This document shows, piece by piece, positions 8,022-17,625 of a stretch of DNA of 64,000 bases (within the stretch, counting starts at the first letter, position 1; every line of letters begins with the position of its first letter). The stretch spans positions 39,041 to 103,040 of the forward strand of contig NZ_VCRN01000016.1 of the NCBI RefSeq assembly GCF_009849585.1. Direction: 5' to 3'. The DNA is from Bacillus sp. ZZV12-4809 (lineage in GTDB: Bacteria > Bacillota > Bacilli > Bacillales > Cytobacillaceae). Under the pieces are notes generated by a model. The model made no database searches, had not been told where the DNA came from, and was given only the letters and a program-made list of their open reading frames with translations. A program made the translations under genes and the position numbers.

Positions 8022-8645
8022 ATGAAAGAGGCTTTTAACAGAGGCAAGGTCCGGGATGAGATTATAATCCCGCCTTATGAAGGAAGAAGCGCACTGGTTC
8101 ACAAAGGGGAAGAGCTGATTATTATTGATATGGAAGGAAAACAGGTTGGGGACTTTGTCTGCTTTAACTATGAAGATCCCGCGGAACATGTATCACCTGT
8201 TCATATGCGGGCTTCACTTAGCAGCATTCGCCTTAAAACGGGAGACTGGCTTTACAGCAACCGCCGCCGTCCCTTAATGCAGCTTTTGGAAGATACTGTT
8301 GGAAAACATGATTTCTTCTTCCCGGCATGCGATTATTATCGCTACAAAGTAGATTTCGGCAAAGAGGACCACCCTAATTGCCATGATAATATCGCAGATG
8401 CATTGAAAAAGTTTAATATTCATCCTCCGGTAATTCCAGATCCCATTAATATTTTTATGAATAATGTCCTTGATGCTGCCGGGGATTATGTTATTGCAGA
8501 ACCGCTTTCCAAGCCTGGCGATTACATAAGGCTGAAAGCGCTGTGCGATGTTGTCATTGCCTGTACAACGTGTTCCCAGGACATGGCGCCTGTTAATGGG
8601 TTCAAAGTGACCCCTATTAAAATGCAAATTCTGGAGGCGGATTAA
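8022..8645 (+). CDS. DUF1989 / urea-carboxylase-associated family protein
   Basis: The sequence IIPPYEGRSALVHKGEELIIIDMEGKQVGDFVCFN, then MRASLSSIRLKTGDWLYSNRRRPL and the cysteine motif ACTTCSQDMAPVNG, marks the DUF1989 family. Homologues next to urea/guanidine carboxylases form the carboxyguanidine deiminase CgdAB, so a deiminase or related C-N hydrolase activity on a guanidine or amidine is a reasonable hypothesis. CgdAB is a pair of related subunits; only one copy is seen here, and no carboxylase. The protein is 207 residues, and its stop overlaps the next start by one base (TAATG), so translation is coupled to the M20 hydrolase. Confidence 0.88.
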   Translation: MKEAFNRGKVRDEIIIPPYEGRSALVHKGEELIIIDMEGKQVGDFVCFNYEDPAEHVSPVHMRASLSSIRLKTGDWLYSNRRRPLMQLLEDTVGKHDFFFPACDYYRYKVDFGKEDHPNCHDNIADALKKFNIHPPVIPDPINIFMNNVLDAAGDYVIAEPLSKPGDYIRLKALCDVVIACTTCSQDMAPVNGFKVTPIKMQILEAD

Positions 8646-9841
8646 TGAATGATATCCAGTTTCTTCAGCATCTGCTCCAAATTGACAGCTCCAATCCCCC
8701 CGGAAATGAGCATTTAGTGACTGAAGCATTTATTAATCGATGCAAGCAAAATGGTCTGCCTTTTAAAATGACCATGCTTGATGAGACTCGAAGCAATTTT
8801 GAAGTCACCCTTCCCGGAAAAAGCGGTAAACAGCTATTTTTATGCGGCCATATGGATACTGTTTCCCCTGGAACAGGAGAATGGGATTACTCCCCTTTTT
8901 CAGGGGAAATCGCAAATGGCCGGATGTATGGCAGAGGAGCTTCTGATATGAAAAGCGGTCTTGCAGCAATGTTTCTGGCATTAGAGGAGCTGTATCTCTC
9001 AAATACTATTCCGCCTGCAGACGTTACCTTTTTGGCAACATCCGGGGAAGAAGTCGACAGCTGCGGTGCCAGGGCTTTTCTAAAAGAAAATGATGAACGG
9101 AAAATTGATGCACTTGTCATTGCCGAACCGACAAATGAAAAAATTGTCATTGGCCATAAGGGGGCACTTTGGCTTGAAATCACAGCATATGGAAAGACAT
9201 CTCACGGTTCGATGCCGGAACAGGGAATCAATGCAGTAGATCATATGCTGAAAATAATCCGGGTATTGGATGAAATGAAAATTGAATGGAAGACAGAAAA
9301 AAAGCCCCTCGGACAAAGCAGCCTGGCTGTTACCATGATTGAAGGCGGCGTGCAGACTAATGTCATTCCGGATAAATGCAGCATCAGAGCAGACATAAGA
9401 ACTGTCCCTCCTCAATCCCATTCCAGTTTTATTAACAGGCTAAAATCCAAACTTAATCTCCTGGAGGATCAGGGAGAAATTTATAAATACAGTGTGGAAA
9501 CCCTGCTGGACCGCCCATCTATTTTAACAGATCCTGCTGAAGACATTATTCATTTAGCGCAAATGATAAAGGGAGGCCTGGCTGCAGATCATTACGGGGT
9601 GTCCTATTATACAGATGGGGCCGTGTTAAATCCAAGGAGTGAAATTCCGACTTTAATTTATGGACCGGGTGATGAAAAGCTGGCCCATCAGCCAAATGAG
9701 TGGGTCAGTCTGGATGCCTATCAGCGCTCCATTCAATTTTACAGACAGCTTATTATGTCATATGGAAAGCTTGAGCCTTCAAAAGTCAGTTCTATCCAAG
9801 GGGGGAAAGCTATTGAACAGTATCCTGATAAAGAATGCTGA
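8645..9841 (+). CDS. M20-family metallohydrolase (ArgE/DapE/ACY1 type)
   Basis: The dinuclear zinc site of M20 enzymes is complete: GHMDTV (His, Asp), GRGASDMKSG (bridging Asp), TSGEEVD (general base Glu plus ligand Glu), AEPTNEK (ligand) and a C-terminal AHQPNEWV histidine. A dimerisation (lid) domain fills residues ~175-290. The family cleaves N-acyl, N-carbamoyl or dipeptide-like bonds, including allantoate and ureidoglycolate-type compounds. In this operon it probably removes an acyl or carbamoyl group from an intermediate. 398 residues is a normal length. The gene starts on the stop of the DUF1989 gene and overlaps the next gene by 29 bases. Confidence 0.92.
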   Translation: MNDIQFLQHLLQIDSSNPPGNEHLVTEAFINRCKQNGLPFKMTMLDETRSNFEVTLPGKSGKQLFLCGHMDTVSPGTGEWDYSPFSGEIANGRMYGRGASDMKSGLAAMFLALEELYLSNTIPPADVTFLATSGEEVDSCGARAFLKENDERKIDALVIAEPTNEKIVIGHKGALWLEITAYGKTSHGSMPEQGINAVDHMLKIIRVLDEMKIEWKTEKKPLGQSSLAVTMIEGGVQTNVIPDKCSIRADIRTVPPQSHSSFINRLKSKLNLLEDQGEIYKYSVETLLDRPSILTDPAEDIIHLAQMIKGGLAADHYGVSYYTDGAVLNPRSEIPTLIYGPGDEKLAHQPNEWVSLDAYQRSIQFYRQLIMSYGKLEPSKVSSIQGGKAIEQYPDKEC

Positions 9842-11150
9842 AATTGTTACGATGAATGCAGCCGAAGAAATCATTTTCGGAGATTTATATATTGTAGATG
9901 ACCGTGTTGCCGAAATTGGACAAAACTTGACGCATCAAGCTGATAAAGTAATTGATGCCAGCGGAAAGACGGTTATTCCAGGATTTATTCAGACACATAT
10001 TCACCTGTGCCAAACCCTTTTCCGCGGGCAGGCTGATGATTTGGAGCTGCTTGATTGGCTGAAGCAGAAAATCTGGCCGCTTGAGGCTTCCCATGATGAA
10101 GAGTCCATCTATTATTCTGCTATGCTGGGCATTGGCGAATTGCTCCAGAGCGGGACAACAACTGTTGTGGATATGGAAACCGTTAATCATACCGAATATG
10201 CATTTCAGGCCATTGCAGAAAGCGGCATACGAGCATTAGCCGGAAAGGTCATGATGGATAAAGGTGATGAGGTCCCTGTTCCGTTAAGAGAAAATACCTC
10301 CGCATCCATACAGCAAAGCGTGGATCTCCTTGAAAAATGGCATAATCGTGATAACGGGCGAATACAATATGCCTTCTGCCCTCGTTTTGTAGTATCCTGT
10401 ACCGAAGAATTGCTGACAAATGTCAGGGATCTTTCCGCACAGTATAACGTAAAAGTCCATACTCATGCATCGGAAAATTTCAATGAAATTCTCCTTGTCG
10501 AAAAAGAATTGGGCATGCGGAATGTCGTCTACCTGGACAGCATTGGTCTAGCCAATGAAAGGCTGATTCTGGCCCATTGTGTTTGGCTTAATGAGGAAGA
10601 AAAAAGAATCATTAAAGAGCGTGGGGTTAAGGTCAGCCATTGTCCAGGATCTAATTTAAAGCTGGCCTCAGGTGTGGCAGAGATTCCTTCATTAATCGAT
10701 CAGGAGGCTTTTGTCAGCCTGGGTGCTGATGGGGCTCCCTGCAATAACAATCTGGATATGTTTAACGAAATGAGACTGGCTGCCATCATTCAGAAGCCTG
10801 TCCACGGACCAACAGCAATGAATGCAAGAACCGTCTTCAGAATGGCAACGATCGGAGGAGCTAAAGCAGTCGGAATGGAACAGGAAATCGGAAGCCTAGA
10901 GCCCGGAAAGAAAGCTGACCTTGCTATCCTGAATCTGAATGACTTTCATGTTTATCCGTCATTTGATATCGATACCATCTCAAGAATTGTCTATTCAGCG
11001 ACTCGTGCAGATGTGGAATCTACCATTGTGAACGGGAAGATTGTGATGGAAAATCGCAAACTGAACACAGTAGATAAAAAAATAGTGTTAAGAGAAGCGA
11101 ATACAAGCATTAAGAGGCTGCTCAAAAGATTAGAGACAGCTATATATTAA
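9813..11150 (+). CDS. TRZ/ATZ-family aminohydrolase (deaminase-type amidohydrolase)
   Basis: The open frame extends upstream to 9660, but the conserved N-terminus (NSILIKNAEIVTMNA) starts at a TTG at 9813, 7 bases after AAGGGGGG; this gives 445 residues, typical for the family. Metal and catalytic motifs are QTHIHLCQTLFRG, HTHASE, LAHCVWL and GADGAPCNNNLDMFNEM. This subfamily includes S-adenosylhomocysteine/5'-methylthioadenosine deaminase, 8-oxoguanine deaminase, guanine deaminase and triazine hydrolases. With the adenine-deaminase-like gene it makes two deaminases in one BMC operon. The last 15 residues (SIKRLLKRLETAIY) are amphipathic and could be an encapsulation peptide; that is inference. 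Confidence 0.9.
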   Translation: MNSILIKNAEIVTMNAAEEIIFGDLYIVDDRVAEIGQNLTHQADKVIDASGKTVIPGFIQTHIHLCQTLFRGQADDLELLDWLKQKIWPLEASHDEESIYYSAMLGIGELLQSGTTTVVDMETVNHTEYAFQAIAESGIRALAGKVMMDKGDEVPVPLRENTSASIQQSVDLLEKWHNRDNGRIQYAFCPRFVVSCTEELLTNVRDLSAQYNVKVHTHASENFNEILLVEKELGMRNVVYLDSIGLANERLILAHCVWLNEEEKRIIKERGVKVSHCPGSNLKLASGVAEIPSLIDQEAFVSLGADGAPCNNNLDMFNEMRLAAIIQKPVHGPTAMNARTVFRMATIGGAKAVGMEQEIGSLEPGKKADLAILNLNDFHVYPSFDIDTISRIVYSATRADVESTIVNGKIVMENRKLNTVDKKIVLREANTSIKRLLKRLETAIY

Positions 11151-11221
11151 TCTTCTAAATGCGGCTGAGGGCAAATCGGCTGCTTTTTTATGGTAAAATA
11201 AGTAAGTGGGGGTGTGGTGAT

Positions 11222-12091
11222 TTGAAAGCCGAAATGTTAGATCAAATAAATTTAATTCAGGCATCCGAATTTATAGCAGAAAAGAACGCTTTTCCAGAGA
11301 ATCATATAGGGTATTTAGGGACCGAAAAAAATGATATCCTTCATAGTTTAAAAGAGTTGAATAGTGATAACGAATCAGCTGCCTTCGTGATCTTTAAGGA
11401 TGTTGCGATTGCAGGATTTCTAGGAGTTGATGCTGATCTGAATAAAAGGAATGCAGAATTATGGGGACCTTTTATTCTCGATTCTGAATTGATGGGACAT
11501 TTATGGGAAAAAGCACTCCATTATTTCGAAGGACAGCTGCATACATACTTTTTATTTGCCGATACCTCCAACCATGCTGCAGCCAAGTTTGCTTTAAAAA
11601 ATGGATTCCTTCTGCAATCGGCTCAAACATACATGGAACTGAAAAAAAATTCAGGCTTCGGTTTTAAAAATGTCAGTTTATTGCCGGTTCACCTTCATAG
11701 TGACTTTATTCATTTACATGATACTTTGTTTCCTCGTGCATATTATTCAGGAAAAGAGATTATTGAAAGGATCAATGATGATCACAAAGTCTATACATCT
11801 GAAGATGAAAATGGATTAGATGGTTATTTATATGCAGAATACAATCGTCAAGAAAAAGAAGGAAGCATTGAATTCATTGGTGTGGATCCTGATAAGCGGA
11901 TGAAGGGCATTGGACGGAATTTGCTTGAAATGGCGGTTCATGATCTTTTTGTGAATAGTGTAGCCAATAGCATTAAGCTTTGTGTAGAGACAGCAAATGA
12001 GAAAGCGCTGTCTATTTATAAAAAAGCAGGCTTTAAAGTTGAGAGATCGCTGAATTTCTTTAAACTAGATATTCGGGTAAAAGAGCAATAA
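11222..12091 (+). CDS. GNAT-family N-acetyltransferase (two-lobed)
   Basis: The C-terminal ~100 residues contain the acetyl-CoA-binding GNAT core (VDPDKRMKGIGRNLLEMAVHDLF, then VETANEKALSIYKKAGFKVERS). The first half resembles a second, weaker GNAT-like lobe (FADTSNHAAAKFALKNGF). The frame opens at 11159, but a TTG at 11222 follows a GGGGGTG RBS; ATG 11234 is the alternative. An extended -10-like TGGTAAAAT at 11189-11197 suggests its own promoter after the BMC operon. Substrate unknown. Confidence 0.8.
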   Translation: MKAEMLDQINLIQASEFIAEKNAFPENHIGYLGTEKNDILHSLKELNSDNESAAFVIFKDVAIAGFLGVDADLNKRNAELWGPFILDSELMGHLWEKALHYFEGQLHTYFLFADTSNHAAAKFALKNGFLLQSAQTYMELKKNSGFGFKNVSLLPVHLHSDFIHLHDTLFPRAYYSGKEIIERINDDHKVYTSEDENGLDGYLYAEYNRQEKEGSIEFIGVDPDKRMKGIGRNLLEMAVHDLFVNSVANSIKLCVETANEKALSIYKKAGFKVERSLNFFKLDIRVKEQ

Positions 12092-12156
12092 ATTAGTGTG
12101 CTTTTGTATTTTTAGGTAATATATAAGTAATCAGATAAAATGGAGGGAACAACAAA

Positions 12157-12570
12157 ATGGCTATTGAAAACCCAAGCAGGGACGAAATCGGTGTCCTCTT
12201 AAAAAAGGCAAAGAGGATTGCTGTTGTAGGATTAAGCGGAAATCCTGAACGTACATCCTATATGGTATCAGAGGCGATGCAAAAAGCGGGCTATGAAATC
12301 ATTCCAGTAAATCCTTCTCTTGATGAAGTACTTGGTGTAAAGGCAGTACCGAGTCTTAAAGACATCGAGGGGCATGTAGATATCGTTAATGTCTTCAGGA
12401 GATCTGAGTTTCTTCCGGAAATCGCGCAGGAATTTGCCGAAATAGATGCTAATATTTTCTGGGCTCAGCTTGGAGTGGCAAACCAGGAAGCATATGATTT
12501 TCTAAAAGAAAAAGGGTACACTGTCATTATGGATCGCTGCATTAAAGTTGAACATGCTCTGACGAAGTAA
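12157..12570 (+). CDS. yneT: CoA-binding domain protein (YneT/YccU family)
   Basis: This 137-residue Rossmann protein has the CoA_binding_2 pattern: IAVVGLSGNPERTSYMVSEAMQKAGYEIIPVNP, then VNVFRRSEFLPEIA and FWAQLGV, ending IMDRCIKVEH. In B. subtilis yneT lies directly upstream of parE-parC, and the order is the same here, which supports orthology. The function of the family is not established beyond CoA binding. It has a good GGAGGG RBS and is followed by its own terminator. Confidence 0.92.
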   Translation: MAIENPSRDEIGVLLKKAKRIAVVGLSGNPERTSYMVSEAMQKAGYEIIPVNPSLDEVLGVKAVPSLKDIEGHVDIVNVFRRSEFLPEIAQEFAEIDANIFWAQLGVANQEAYDFLKEKGYTVIMDRCIKVEHALTK

Positions 12571-12576
12571 ACTCAG

Positions 12577-12607
12577 CATGAGGTCTAAATAGATCTCATG
12601 TTTTTTA
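12577..12607 (+). terminator. Intrinsic terminator after yneT-like gene
   Basis: Stem CATGAGGTC / GATCTCATG (one G-U pair), loop TAAATA, followed by a run of six T. Confidence 0.85.
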
Positions 12608-12721
12608 TTATTTATAAAATCCATGTAAATAATGGGTTCGTGTAACGGAATTAATCATGATAAATCTTTTAAATCCCAAGATCTTATTTGCCAAAACTAA
12701 ATAAATAGATAAAATAAAGCA

Positions 12722-12770
12722 TAGACCATCCTAATTTATATGGTAAAATATAAATACAGAACATCTGTTC
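12722..12770 (+). promoter_or_regulatory. parE promoter with LexA (SOS) box
   Basis: A -35-like TAGACC (12722-12727) is separated by 16 bases from an extended -10 (TGG)TAAAAT (12744-12749). Ten bases downstream lies the palindrome GAACATCTGTTC (12759-12770). This is close to the Bacillus LexA/DinR box CGAACRNRYGTTYG, differing at the outer C and one inner position. As I recall, parE-parC belongs to the B. subtilis SOS regulon, which fits. Confidence 0.7.
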
Positions 12771-12872
12771 GCAACCTGTTTTTTTACAAATAAAAATAGG
12801 CTGTACTGGTATGTTCAAATGCCGTGATTTTCGGCGGCAAGTGTTTTTGCAGGAAATGAAAGGGGTATGTTC

Positions 12873-14855
12873 GTGGCAAGAAATCAGGAAGCTTTTGACT
12901 ACAATGATGATGCCATACAGGTACTCGAAGGGCTTGAAGCTGTTAGAAAACGCCCGGGTATGTACATTGGAAGTACGGATGCAAGGGGTTTGCACCATCT
13001 TGTATATGAGATTGTCGATAATGCTGTCGATGAAGCACTGGCAGGATACGGGGATCATATCATTGTTAGAATACATAAAGATAATTCAATTAGTGTACAA
13101 GATAAAGGACGCGGAATGCCTACAGGTATGCACAGAATGGGCAAGCCGACTCCAGAAGTCATATTGACTGTCCTTCATGCAGGAGGAAAGTTTGGTCAGG
13201 GAGGCTATAAGACAAGCGGCGGGCTTCATGGTGTTGGTGCATCTGTCGTCAACGCCCTATCTGAATGGCTAGTGGTAAAAATTAAACGTGACGGCTTTGT
13301 GTATGAACAGCGCTTTGAACTTGGCGGTAAGCCGGTTACTACCCTCGAAAAAACGGGCAAAACAAATCAATCGGGGACTACCATCCACTTTAAGCCGGAT
13401 CCGTCGATTTTTTCGACAACCACGTATAATTATGAAACTCTATGCGAGCGTCTTCGTGAGTCTGCTTTCCTTCTAAAAGGAATGAAAATAGAAATCATCG
13501 ATGAGCGTAATGATTTTCATGATGTTTTTCACTATGAAAACGGCATAGAAGCATTTGTTGAATATTTAAATGAAGAAAAGGATGTTCTCCACCCTGTCGT
13601 AAGCTTTGAAGGCGAAAGCAATGGGATTGAAGTGGACTTTGCTTTTCAATTTAATGATGGCTACTCGGAAAATGTTCTTTCATTCGTCAACAATGTCCGC
13701 ACAAAGGACGGCGGTACGCACGAGGCCGGGAGCAAAACTGCGATGACAAGGGCCTTTAATGAATATGCCCGCAAGGTGAATCTGCTGAAAGAAAAAGATA
13801 AAAACCTGGATGGAGCGGATCTTCGGGAAGGTTTCACGGCGATCATCTCTGTTCGTGTCCCTGAGGAGCTTCTTCAGTTTGAGGGCCAGACGAAAGGCAA
13901 ATTGGGGACCAGTGAAGCCCGTTCTGCGGTGGATTCAGTAGTTTCCGAGCATTTGTCTTATTTCCTTGAAGAAAACCCTGAGACAAGCTCACTGTTAATT
14001 AAAAAGGCGATAAAGGCTTTCCAGGCACGAGAGGCGGCCCGCAAAGCACGTGAGGAAGCAAGAAGCGGGAAAAAACGGAAAAAATCTGAAGCAATGCTTT
14101 CGGGAAAACTGACTCCTGCACAATCACGGAACCCTCAAAGAAATGAATTATATCTGGTTGAGGGGGATTCGGCAGGAGGGTCTGCCAAACAGGGCAGGGA
14201 CAGGCGTTTTCAAGCTGTACTCCCGCTTAGAGGTAAAGTAATCAACACGGAAAAAGCAAAGCTTGCGGATATTTTTAAAAATGAAGAAATCAATACTATT
14301 ATCCATGCAGTTGGTGCCGGTGTTGGAGCGGATTTTAATCTGGACGATGTCAACTATGATAAGGTGATCATCATGACAGATGCCGACACTGATGGAGCGC
14401 ATATTCAGGTGCTCCTGCTAACGTTCTTTTACAGGTATATGAAGCCGCTGCTTGAAGCAGGAAAGGTATTCATTGCGCTGCCTCCTTTGTATAAGGTCAG
14501 CAAAGGTTCAGGCAAAAAAGAAATGATCGAATATGCATGGAGTGATGATGACCTGCAGGATACCATAAAAAAAGTGGGAAAAGGCTATATGCTCCAGCGC
14601 TACAAAGGACTTGGGGAAATGAACGCCGACCAGCTGTGGGAAACAACGATGGACCCTGAGTCGCGCACATTGATCCGCGTTAAAATTGATGATGCAGCCA
14701 GAGCTGAACGCCGGGTGACCACCTTGATGGGCGATAAAGTTGAACCCCGACGCAAATGGATCGAAACAAATGTGGCATTCGGACTTGAAGAAGACGGCAG
14801 CATACTTGAAAATGAAAATATTTCAGTACTAGAGGAGGAGGGTGTTGACTCATGA
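12873..14855 (+). CDS. parE: DNA topoisomerase IV subunit B
   Basis: ParE is the ATPase subunit that powers chromosome decatenation. The GHKL ATPase region ([55 protein letters not shown]) is followed by the transducer and the Toprim domain with [20 protein letters not shown] and DADTDGAHI. The GTG at 12873 has an AAAGGGG RBS 7 bases upstream and matches the MAR-type N-terminus of ParE; an ATG two codons earlier sits almost on the RBS. This gives 660 residues. Pairing with parC, and absence of gyrA/gyrB features nearby, separate it from GyrB. Confidence 0.96.
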   Translation: MARNQEAFDYNDDAIQVLEGLEAVRKRPGMYIGSTDARGLHHLVYEIVDNAVDEALAGYGDHIIVRIHKDNSISVQDKGRGMPTGMHRMGKPTPEVILTVLHAGGKFGQGGYKTSGGLHGVGASVVNALSEWLVVKIKRDGFVYEQRFELGGKPVTTLEKTGKTNQSGTTIHFKPDPSIFSTTTYNYETLCERLRESAFLLKGMKIEIIDERNDFHDVFHYENGIEAFVEYLNEEKDVLHPVVSFEGESNGIEVDFAFQFNDGYSENVLSFVNNVRTKDGGTHEAGSKTAMTRAFNEYARKVNLLKEKDKNLDGADLREGFTAIISVRVPEELLQFEGQTKGKLGTSEARSAVDSVVSEHLSYFLEENPETSSLLIKKAIKAFQAREAARKAREEARSGKKRKKSEAMLSGKLTPAQSRNPQRNELYLVEGDSAGGSAKQGRDRRFQAVLPLRGKVINTEKAKLADIFKNEEINTIIHAVGAGVGADFNLDDVNYDKVIIMTDADTDGAHIQVLLLTFFYRYMKPLLEAGKVFIALPPLYKVSKGSGKKEMIEYAWSDDDLQDTIKKVGKGYMLQRYKGLGEMNADQLWETTMDPESRTLIRVKIDDAARAERRVTTLMGDKVEPRRKWIETNVAFGLEEDGSILENENISVLEEEGVDS

Positions 14856-17302
14856 GTTCTGCTGAAAAATTCCGGGACCTTCCTCTTGAGGATGTTTTAG
14901 GCGACCGTTTTGGACGCTATAGTAAATATATAATTCAGGATCGTGCCCTGCCTGATGCACGTGATGGGTTAAAGCCCGTTCAAAGACGGATTCTTTATGC
15001 CATGCACGTAGAAGGCAACACACATGAGAAGGGTTTTCGAAAGTCCGCAAAAACAGTCGGGAATGTAATCGGCAATTATCATCCGCATGGCGATACTTCC
15101 GTTTATGACGCGATGGTGCGGATGAGCCAGGATTGGAAAGTTCGAAACCTTTTAGTTGAAATGCATGGAAACAATGGGAGCATTGATGGAGATCCTCCTG
15201 CAGCCATGCGTTATACAGAAGCTCGGCTGTCTCCCCTTTCTTCGGAGTTGCTGAGAGATATTGAGAAAAGAACCGTTGAATTCATTCCAAACTTTGATGA
15301 TACATCAAATGAGCCAACCGTATTGCCGGCCGTTTATCCGAATTTGCTTGTTAATGGCTCGACAGGCATTTCGGCGGGGTATGCAACGGATATTCCGCCG
15401 CATCATTTAAATGAGATTATCGATGGTGTTATATTACGGATGGATAAGCCTGATTGTTCCATAGATGATCTTATGGAGCATATTAAAGGCCCTGACTTCC
15501 CTACGGGTGGCATCATTCAGGGAATCGATGGAATAAAGAAAGCTTATGAAACAGGAAGAGGCAAAATTATTGTACGCGGAAAGGCTGAATTTGAGGATTT
15601 GCGCGGAGGGAAAAAGCAGATCGTCATCACTGAGATCCCTTATGAAGTGAATAAAGCAAATCTGGTGAAGAAGATTGATGAGTTCCGCCTTGATCGGAAA
15701 GTTGAAGGCATTGCCGAAGTCCGTGATGAAACAGACCGCACCGGACTACGGATTGTGATTGAATTAAAAAAAGATGCCGATCCTGAAGGCGTTCTTCATT
15801 ATCTCTACAAAAACAGTGATCTGCAGATTCCATATAACTTCAATATGGTTGCCATCCACAATCGCCATCCGAAATTAATGGGACTAAGAGAGCTGCTGGA
15901 TGCTTATATTGACCATCGTAAAGAAGTTGTTACACGGAGATCCCAGTTTGAGCTGCAAAAGGCTGAGGCGAGAGAGCATATCGTTGAAGGCCTAATGAAG
16001 GCTTTGTCCATATTGGATGAAGTGATTGCGACAATCCGCGCTTCTAAAGATAAACGGGATGCGAAAGATAATCTGATTGCAAAATTTGCGTTCACGGAAC
16101 CTCAGGCAGAAGCTATCGTTTCCCTGCAGCTTTACCGTTTAACCAATACAGATATCACTGCCTTAAGAGCGGAGGCTGAAGAGCTTGCTAAGCTCATCAG
16201 CGAGCTTAAAGCTATTCTGGAGAGCGAGAAGAAACTTCTCTCTGTTATTAAAAAAGAGTTAAGGGATGTCAAAAAGCGCTTTGCGGATGAACGCCGTACC
16301 AGAATTGAAGCAGAAATCGAGGAAATCAAGATCAATCTTGAAGTTCTGGTAGCGAGTGAAGATGTAATTGTAACGGTAACGAAGGAAGGCTATGTCAAGC
16401 GGACCAGCCAACGATCATTTGCTGCCTCTAACGGACAGGATTTTGGCATGAAGGATTCAGACAGAATTATTGCTCAGCTTGATATGAATACAACTGATGT
16501 ACTTCTTGTATTTACGAATAAAGGCAACTATCTGTACTGCCCTGTGCATCAGCTGCCTGATATCCGCTGGAAAGATCTCGGGCAGCATATTGCCAATATC
16601 ATTCCGATTGACCGGAATGAATCGATTGTCCGGGCAATTCCTGTAAAGGATTTTGAGACCAAAGAATATCTTCTGTTCATGACGAAGAACGGCATGGTAA
16701 AGAAAACTGAGCTAAAATCATATAAGGCGCAGCGATATTCAAAACCTCTGGTTGCTGTCAATGTAAAGGGCGATGATGAAGTACTTGATGTTTATTTAAC
16801 TGATGGCACCAAGGAAATTTTCCTTGCGACCCACCAGGGATACGGCCTCTGGTTCCATGAGGAAGAGGTCAGCATAGTAGGGGCAAGGGCTGCCGGCGTT
16901 AAAGGAATTAATCTCAAAGATGGCGACTTTGTTACAGGCGCCCAGCTTATAGAGGAAGATAAAGAGCAGGCTGTTGTGATTGTTACACAGCGTGGTTCCA
17001 TTAAAAAAATGAAGCTGACTGAATTCGAACGCACCTCGCGCGCGAAAAGAGGCGTCGTGATGCTTCGTGAATTGAAATCAAACCCGCATCGTATCATTGG
17101 GTGTGTAATCGTCCGCAGCAAAGATGTTTTATATATTGAAACAGAAAAAGGGAAGATAGAAGCAGTTAATGCTTCAGCAATCCGCTTTAATGACCGCTAT
17201 TCAAATGGATCGTTTATCATTGACGTTACCGATAGCGGCAAAGCAAAATGCATCTGGAAGGCTGAAGTCCTGGAAGAGGATGAAGGCACTAAAACTGAAT
17301 AG
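14852..17302 (+). CDS. parC: DNA topoisomerase IV subunit A
   Basis: ParC is the DNA-cleaving subunit. The catalytic tyrosine is Tyr121 in [12 protein letters not shown], the DNA gate motif [15 protein letters not shown] lies at 77-91, and a C-terminal beta-pinwheel fills residues ~495-816. The start overlaps the parE stop (ATGA) after a GAGGAGGAGGG RBS, so the two subunits are translationally coupled. At the two quinolone-determining positions, usually Ser and Glu (HPHGDS..YE), this protein has Thr82 and Asp86, both conservative changes. Length 816 is normal. Confidence 0.96.
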   Translation: MSSAEKFRDLPLEDVLGDRFGRYSKYIIQDRALPDARDGLKPVQRRILYAMHVEGNTHEKGFRKSAKTVGNVIGNYHPHGDTSVYDAMVRMSQDWKVRNLLVEMHGNNGSIDGDPPAAMRYTEARLSPLSSELLRDIEKRTVEFIPNFDDTSNEPTVLPAVYPNLLVNGSTGISAGYATDIPPHHLNEIIDGVILRMDKPDCSIDDLMEHIKGPDFPTGGIIQGIDGIKKAYETGRGKIIVRGKAEFEDLRGGKKQIVITEIPYEVNKANLVKKIDEFRLDRKVEGIAEVRDETDRTGLRIVIELKKDADPEGVLHYLYKNSDLQIPYNFNMVAIHNRHPKLMGLRELLDAYIDHRKEVVTRRSQFELQKAEAREHIVEGLMKALSILDEVIATIRASKDKRDAKDNLIAKFAFTEPQAEAIVSLQLYRLTNTDITALRAEAEELAKLISELKAILESEKKLLSVIKKELRDVKKRFADERRTRIEAEIEEIKINLEVLVASEDVIVTVTKEGYVKRTSQRSFAASNGQDFGMKDSDRIIAQLDMNTTDVLLVFTNKGNYLYCPVHQLPDIRWKDLGQHIANIIPIDRNESIVRAIPVKDFETKEYLLFMTKNGMVKKTELKSYKAQRYSKPLVAVNVKGDDEVLDVYLTDGTKEIFLATHQGYGLWFHEEEVSIVGARAAGVKGINLKDGDFVTGAQLIEEDKEQAVVIVTQRGSIKKMKLTEFERTSRAKRGVVMLRELKSNPHRIIGCVIVRSKDVLYIETEKGKIEAVNASAIRFNDRYSNGSFIIDVTDSGKAKCIWKAEVLEEDEGTKTE

Positions 17303-17310
17303 AATTAATG

Positions 17311-17338
17311 ACCCCTGTGAATACAGGGGTTTATTTGT
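17311..17338 (+). terminator. Terminator after parC
   Basis: Perfect 8-bp stem ACCCCTGT / ACAGGGGT with a GAAT loop and a T-rich tail. Confidence 0.8.
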
Positions 17339-17438
17339 CTGCTGGAATATAATTTTATGTAAAACTGAGTCCTGAATAAACTGAATAATGTTATTCTTTT
17401 GAAAGTCTATTTGTATAAAAAACTTATACTAGTTTATA

Positions 17439-17452
17439 TGAAAGCGATTAAA
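17439..17452 (+). promoter_or_regulatory. cre-like site (CcpA) upstream of the AlsT-type symporter
   Basis: TGAAAGCGATTAAA matches the catabolite-responsive element TGWAANCGNTNWCA at all defined positions except one. It lies ~190 bases before the symporter start. In the rest of 17339-17625 I see only AT-rich DNA, a weak hairpin (AAACCC / GGGTTT, ~17476-17512) and a possible promoter TTGTCT-17-TAGATT near 17547-17575. Confidence 0.4.
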
Positions 17453-17625
17453 AATATTTAATTCATTTTAGAAGAAACCCGGTATAATTGGCTTAAAATG
17501 AGGGTTTTTATAGAATATTCACACTGGCGAATTAATATTCGACTTGTCTATTAAAAATTCTTTTGATAGATTATAAGGAGCGTGTTGTTTTTCCAAAATA
17601 ATAAAAAATGTTTAGGGGGAAAAGT

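Noticed and set aside
9660..9812. N-terminal extension of the TRZ/ATZ aminohydrolase
   Set aside because: It lies inside the M20 gene in another frame and does not match the family N-terminus.
11157..11195. Terminator after the BMC operon
   Set aside because: The GCGGCTG / CGGCTGC pair is a direct-type similarity, not an inverted repeat, so no stem forms despite the following T run.
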